Origin: Tangfeifania diversioriginum
GTDB lineage: Bacteria > Bacteroidota > Bacteroidia > Bacteroidales > Prolixibacteraceae
NCBI GenBank assembly: GCA_945873105.1
Contig: CAMCBW010000023.1
Span: forward strand, 24,106-88,105
DNA length: 64,000 nt
Direction of reading: 5' to 3'
The position numbers and the translations under genes are program-made. The notes under the pieces were generated by a model. It worked only from the letters and a program-made list of their open reading frames with translations, had not been told where the DNA came from and made no database searches. Below, in pieces: positions 60,751 through 64,000 of this stretch (positions are counted from its first letter, which is position 1; each line of letters starts with the position of its first letter).

Positions 60751-62112
60751 ATGAAGATTTTATTACTGTCTGTCTTATTCACTTTTGTTTTTTTCCATCC
60801 TGAAATTTCCATTGCCAAAAAGACGGTAACCCCTGAAACTGCCCTGCGCAGCTATCTGAACAATGGAGATAGCTCCTTTAAATGGGAGGTAACGGAGCGG
60901 ATCAAAGGGGATGGAGTAACCTTTTTAAAGGTTCTATATACTTCCCAAACCTGGCAAACCATTCAATGGAAGCATGAATTGATGATCATGGTGCCCGATG
61001 AGTTGCAATTCGCCGATGCCATGCTTTTCATTACTGGTGGAAGTAACAAGAATGGGCTACCCAATGGTCACAAGATTACAGACGATTTGCCCCAGGAGTT
61101 TGCCAGAATGGCCAAACTTAACAAATCGGTTGTAGCCCTGCTCTGGCAAGTTCCCAATCAACCTTTGTATGACGATTTGGTTGAAGATGCTTTGATCTCC
61201 TATACCTTGCACAACTACCAAAAGGACCACGACTTTAACTGGCCGCTGCTTTTCCCAATGACCAAAAGTGCCGTGCGGGCCATGGACATTGTTCAGGAAT
61301 TTTCCAAAAAGGAACTTTCCAAAAGTGTCAAGGGATTTGTAGTTTCTGGTGCATCCAAACGAGGTTGGACCACTTGGCTTACCGGTGCCAACGACAAAAG
61401 GGTAGTGGCAATAGGCCCCATGGTCATAGATATGCTGAATATGCCCATTAATATTCCTTACCACAAAGTGGTATGGGGTGATTACAGCATTGAGATTCAA
61501 GATTATGTAAAACTTGGACTGGCTCAGCAGTTTGGTGATGGCGGGAAAAGTAATGATCTTGTCCAAATGATCGACCCCTATTCCTACCGCAAGACGCTTA
61601 CCATGCCAAAAATGCTCTTCATGGGTACCAACGACCCATATTGGCCTGTAGATGCAGTAAAACACTACATTGATGACATACCAGGAAACAATCATATATG
61701 TTATACTGCAAATGCCGGACACGATTTGGGTGACAAAAAAAAGGCCTTTGCCACCTTGAGTGCCTTTTTTGGAACAACGGTCTCCAAAGGAAAATATCCC
61801 ATTTGTGATTACTCCATCGCTGAATCAGAAGGAAAAATTACAATGACTGTAAATACGACTGCTGATCTTTTGCTAGACGCTTCAATTTATAGTACGATCT
61901 CCCCGAACCAGGAGTTCCGCGATAAAAAATGGAGCTCTGTTGGTTTGAATGCAGGGAAGAAACCTGTTGTTCAAGTCGTTGTAGACTACCCGTCTTCAGG
62001 ATACAAGGCTTTCTACGTAGAGCTCAGGTACAAGGCCCCATTTGGTGGTGATTTTACGCAATGTACCCGAATGTTTGTGGCTTCAGACAAGAAGGTACTG
62101 CTTAAACAATAA
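60751..62112 (+). CDS. PhoPQ-activated pathogenicity-related (PqaA-type) alpha/beta hydrolase
   Basis: 453-residue secreted protein of the PhoPQ-related family (PF10142), an alpha/beta-hydrolase fold without a well-defined substrate. Signal peptide 1-22. Features: 'MLFITGGSNKNGLPNG', 'NKSVVALLWQVPNQPLY', the nucleophile elbow 'VSGASKRGWTTWL' (Ser in GASKRG), then 'MGTNDPYWPVDA' (acid) and 'TANAGHDLGDKK' (His). The triad is therefore complete. The second domain after about residue 350 is beta-rich. Separated from the SusCD operon by a terminator; a ceramidase-like gene follows 31 bp after its stop. Confidence 0.9.
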   Translation: MKILLLSVLFTFVFFHPEISIAKKTVTPETALRSYLNNGDSSFKWEVTERIKGDGVTFLKVLYTSQTWQTIQWKHELMIMVPDELQFADAMLFITGGSNKNGLPNGHKITDDLPQEFARMAKLNKSVVALLWQVPNQPLYDDLVEDALISYTLHNYQKDHDFNWPLLFPMTKSAVRAMDIVQEFSKKELSKSVKGFVVSGASKRGWTTWLTGANDKRVVAIGPMVIDMLNMPINIPYHKVVWGDYSIEIQDYVKLGLAQQFGDGGKSNDLVQMIDPYSYRKTLTMPKMLFMGTNDPYWPVDAVKHYIDDIPGNNHICYTANAGHDLGDKKKAFATLSAFFGTTVSKGKYPICDYSIAESEGKITMTVNTTADLLLDASIYSTISPNQEFRDKKWSSVGLNAGKKPVVQVVVDYPSSGYKAFYVELRYKAPFGGDFTQCTRMFVASDKKVLLKQ

Positions 62113-62143
62113 TGTGGAAATTGGGAAATGTGAAAATGTGAAA
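62113..62143 (+). repeat. Short stop-proximal AT-rich repeat
   Basis: Directly after the TAA of the PhoPQ-related gene lie related units 'gtggaaattgggaaat', 'gtgaaaat', 'gtgaaaat', running to the next start. The same 'gtggaaattgg' motif opens the larger repeat at 63538. Confidence 0.6.
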
Positions 62144-63529
62144 ATGAAAAGAGTACTTTATATTTTCTTCGCTTTTGCCGGGTTGGTAGTTGTTGTTTTT
62201 TTCCTGTCAACTGGACCCGTCGCGGTCGGACCATTTTTGGAATCGGCCTATTTCAAAACAACCATGGCCCGCGTAGACAGCCTCAAAAATTCTGAATTTT
62301 CAGCAACGGATTCGATGTATGCAGGATTCTCCAGAATTGGAATTACGCCAGGAATCAACTACCCGGCGGATGATGTGGCCAACGGCAGATTTAAGGTTGT
62401 TCCACTGGCCGGTTTTGGTGCCCGCAAGGGAAAACCGGCCACGGGTGTTCATGACTCTGTCTTTGTCAAATCTGTGGCCCTGAAGGTCGGAGAGAAGATG
62501 GTGGTTTTTGTTGGGGCAGATCTGTTGATAATGCCCCCGAATGTAACGGATTCAGTGGTTGCAATACTTTCGGCAAAGGGAATTTCCAGGGATCAGTTGC
62601 TCTTTTCAGCTACCCACACCCATTCAAGTGTAGGGGCATGGGGCCCCGGTTTTATAGGGGAGGCATTTGGAGGAGAGGCCAATCCTTCGATCCAGCAATG
62701 GCTGGTCAATTGCCTTGTTAAGTCGGTGGAGCTTGCCATTGGTGATTTGTCATTGGCTCGAATCTCCACCGGAAGTTTCGATGCAGCTGGATTAACAAGG
62801 AATCGCTTCATTGGAGAGTTGGGAACCAAAAATCCGGATTTTTCCTATATCATTGTCAGTCAGATCGGTAAAAGAAGGGCTGTTATCGGGACTTTTTCTG
62901 CCCATTCCACCACGCTTGGTGACAAGAATATGGAGTTCAGCGCCGACTATCCAGGGTACTGGGAACGAAAAATGGAGGTTGACTCCATGGATGTTGCCCT
63001 CTTTGCGGCAGGATCCGTAGGTAGCCAGAGTCCGTCAGGAAAAGGTGATTCATTCGGACGCTCAAAGTACATTGGTGATTCTTTGGGAATTAGACTGCTA
63101 ACCAGATTGGATTCAGTAACTTACCAGGATACTGCCACTTTCTCCGCAGTTACGCTTAGGTTGGCCATGCCGGAATTTCATCTTAGGCTCACTACTAAAA
63201 TTAACATGGCATCCTGGCTAAGTAACAAACTGATGCCGGAACCGCAGAATGTCTATTTTCAGGCAGTCAGGATAGGTAAGATGATATGGATTTCTACCCC
63301 TTCGGATTTCAGCGGCGAATTGGCGCTGGAGATAAAGCACAGACTGGCTGCCAAGGGTTTCGATGCCGTTGTCTCCAGTTTCAACGGAAGTTATGTGGGT
63401 TATATCGTTCCCTCCGGCTATTTCTACATGGATGAATATGAATCCAAATTGATGGGTTGGTTCGGTCCCACCATGGGTGATTATTCCATGTACCTGATCC
63501 GGCAATTGACGGAGATCGTGGGGAAATAG
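62144..63529 (+). CDS. Neutral/alkaline ceramidase-like protein (N-terminal domain only), membrane anchored
   Basis: About 461 residues. The ATG at 62144 begins 'MKRVLYIFFAFAGLVVVVFF', a membrane anchor; an ATG 102 bp upstream would overlap the previous gene in another frame. Family marks of the ceramidase_alk N-terminal domain: 'SRIGITPG', 'FGARKGKPATGVHDSVFVKSVAL', 'VFVGADLLIMPP', and 'FSATHTHSSVGAWGPG', which supplies the zinc-binding His residues. The nucleophile loop, typically GDVSPN, reads 'AAGSVGSQSPSGKGD' here. Known neutral ceramidases are 640-780 residues with a C-terminal immunoglobulin-like domain, which is absent. Activity on ceramide is only a possibility; other N-acyl or ester substrates are conceivable. 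Confidence 0.85.
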   Translation: MKRVLYIFFAFAGLVVVVFFLSTGPVAVGPFLESAYFKTTMARVDSLKNSEFSATDSMYAGFSRIGITPGINYPADDVANGRFKVVPLAGFGARKGKPATGVHDSVFVKSVALKVGEKMVVFVGADLLIMPPNVTDSVVAILSAKGISRDQLLFSATHTHSSVGAWGPGFIGEAFGGEANPSIQQWLVNCLVKSVELAIGDLSLARISTGSFDAAGLTRNRFIGELGTKNPDFSYIIVSQIGKRRAVIGTFSAHSTTLGDKNMEFSADYPGYWERKMEVDSMDVALFAAGSVGSQSPSGKGDSFGRSKYIGDSLGIRLLTRLDSVTYQDTATFSAVTLRLAMPEFHLRLTTKINMASWLSNKLMPEPQNVYFQAVRIGKMIWISTPSDFSGELALEIKHRLAAKGFDAVVSSFNGSYVGYIVPSGYFYMDEYESKLMGWFGPTMGDYSMYLIRQLTEIVGK

Positions 63530-63749
63530 ATGGATTATGTGGAAATTGGAAAATTGGAAAATGTGACAATTAGACAATTCGGCAATTTGACAATGTGATG
63601 ATTAGACAATTCGATGATGTGGTAATTTGACAATTAATTTTGTAGAATTGAATTTGTTTAACGTGTTTAATATTTCTACACCTTCCATCAAGCCAAAAGC
63701 GAAATCCAAAATCGAAAATCCAAAATTAAACAACTACCAAAGTATCAAA
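63530..63749 (+). repeat. AT-rich repeat-bearing spacer after the ceramidase-like gene
   Basis: Nine bases after the stop starts 'gtggaaattggaaaattgg', then units 'acaattcggcaatttg', 'acaatgtgatgattag', 'acaattcgatgatgtg', 'gtaatttgacaatt' to about 63640. A non-repetitive stretch follows. At 63702-63727 comes 'aatccaaaatcg' plus 'aaaatccaaaatta', 23 bp before the next ATG. The layout matches the spacer before hydA. Confidence 0.75.
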
Positions 63750-64000
63750 ATGAATAAAGTAAGGCGATTATTAAAGGCATTAAAATATGCTCTTTTAGGT
63801 TTTCTGGCCGTACTTTTGGTGGCTTTTTTGCTGCTTTTTGCAAAACCTTTGTGGCGTCACTTTGTTACCTATCCGATCTACCAAAAGCAGTTGGAAGCCT
63901 TTCACCGGACAAAGAGGAATGTGCCGCCAGTTACAGGACTGAATATTTACCGAGGTGTGCTCCATTTGCACAGTTATTGGTCGCACGACAGCAAAGGCAC
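63750..64000 (+). CDS. PHP-type (CehA/McbA-like) metallohydrolase, N-terminal part, runs off the right edge
   Basis: The reading frame from the ATG at 63750 is open to the end of the window (83 codons). It starts with a basic n-region and a strong hydrophobic segment ('YALLGFLAVLLVAFLLLFA', about residues 14-32), i.e. a membrane anchor. It then reaches 'YRGVLHLHSYWSHDSKG', the first metal-binding motif (HxH ... D) of PHP-domain proteins such as the CehA/McbA family. These hydrolyse phosphoesters or related bonds. The rest lies outside the window, so function and completeness are open. It follows the membrane-anchored ceramidase-like gene after 220 bp. Confidence 0.8.
   Translation, partial: MNKVRRLLKALKYALLGFLAVLLVAFLLLFAKPLWRHFVTYPIYQKQLEAFHRTKRNVPPVTGLNIYRGVLHLHSYWSHDSKG

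Noticed and set aside
61057..61722. 221-codon - strand ORF opposite the PhoPQ-related gene
   Set aside because: Antisense to a gene with a complete catalytic triad; composition matches a reverse-strand shadow.
62042..62143. Upstream ATG for the ceramidase-like gene
   Set aside because: It would overlap the end of the PhoPQ-related gene and read through the AT-rich repeat before the hydrophobic anchor; the ATG at 62144 fits better.

Overview
The window comes from a Bacteroidota chromosome, most likely an anaerobic or facultatively fermentative member of the Bacteroidales/Marinilabiliales type. Evidence: three SusC/SusD outer-membrane pairs, a FecR-type anti-sigma factor, a one-piece hybrid two-component regulator, an ExbB-ExbD-ExbD-TonB cluster, TAnnTTTG-type promoter boxes and an NADH-linked [FeFe]-hydrogenase. 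Genus cannot be fixed from the sequence alone. I see no tRNA, rRNA, CRISPR array, transposase or phage gene.

Region 1 (1-13.9 kb, + strand) is a polysaccharide utilisation locus (PUL) of the sigma/anti-sigma type. It holds the end of a fecR gene, an STN-bearing SusC, a SusD, a decayed stretch with a chimeric GH43/enolase-superfamily pseudogene, a GH38 alpha-mannosidase-like enzyme with a C-terminal discoidin-like module, and a GH92 alpha-mannosidase. The enzymes point to an alpha-mannose-containing glycan. The few rows I counted by eye are clearly richer in A+T than the next region.

Region 2 (14.2-33.8 kb) is a second PUL on the - strand: SusC, SusD, a Tat-exported heparinase II/III-like protein, a large unassigned secreted protein, a GH88/GH105-type unsaturated uronyl hydrolase, an EEP-fold protein and another unassigned secreted protein. 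A hybrid two-component regulator (HTCS) is divergent from it. Lyase-like plus GH105-like enzymes suggest a uronic-acid-containing polysaccharide. A GH127-type C-terminal fragment lies just past the HTCS. A pair of 44-bp hairpin repeats sits inside the operon.

Region 3 (34-48.7 kb, - strand) is mostly core physiology: exbB-exbD-exbD-tonB with a PstS-like lipoprotein and a TPR protein; the hydrogenase set NuoE-like/NuoF-like/HydA with the maturase HydG; a dihydroorotate-dehydrogenase-like flavoprotein; and a K+-dependent-type membrane pyrophosphatase. Clear hairpin terminators follow the last two genes.

Region 4 (49-64 kb, + strand) starts with a GH78 alpha-L-rhamnosidase that overlaps a membrane-anchored GH92 gene. 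It continues with a PKD lipoprotein, SusC and SusD, then a PhoPQ-related alpha/beta hydrolase, a ceramidase-like membrane-anchored protein and the start of a PHP-type metallohydrolase that runs off the window. Short AT-rich repeats of one family occur directly after stop codons at 43.4, 62.1 and 63.5 kb, in the same orientation relative to transcription.
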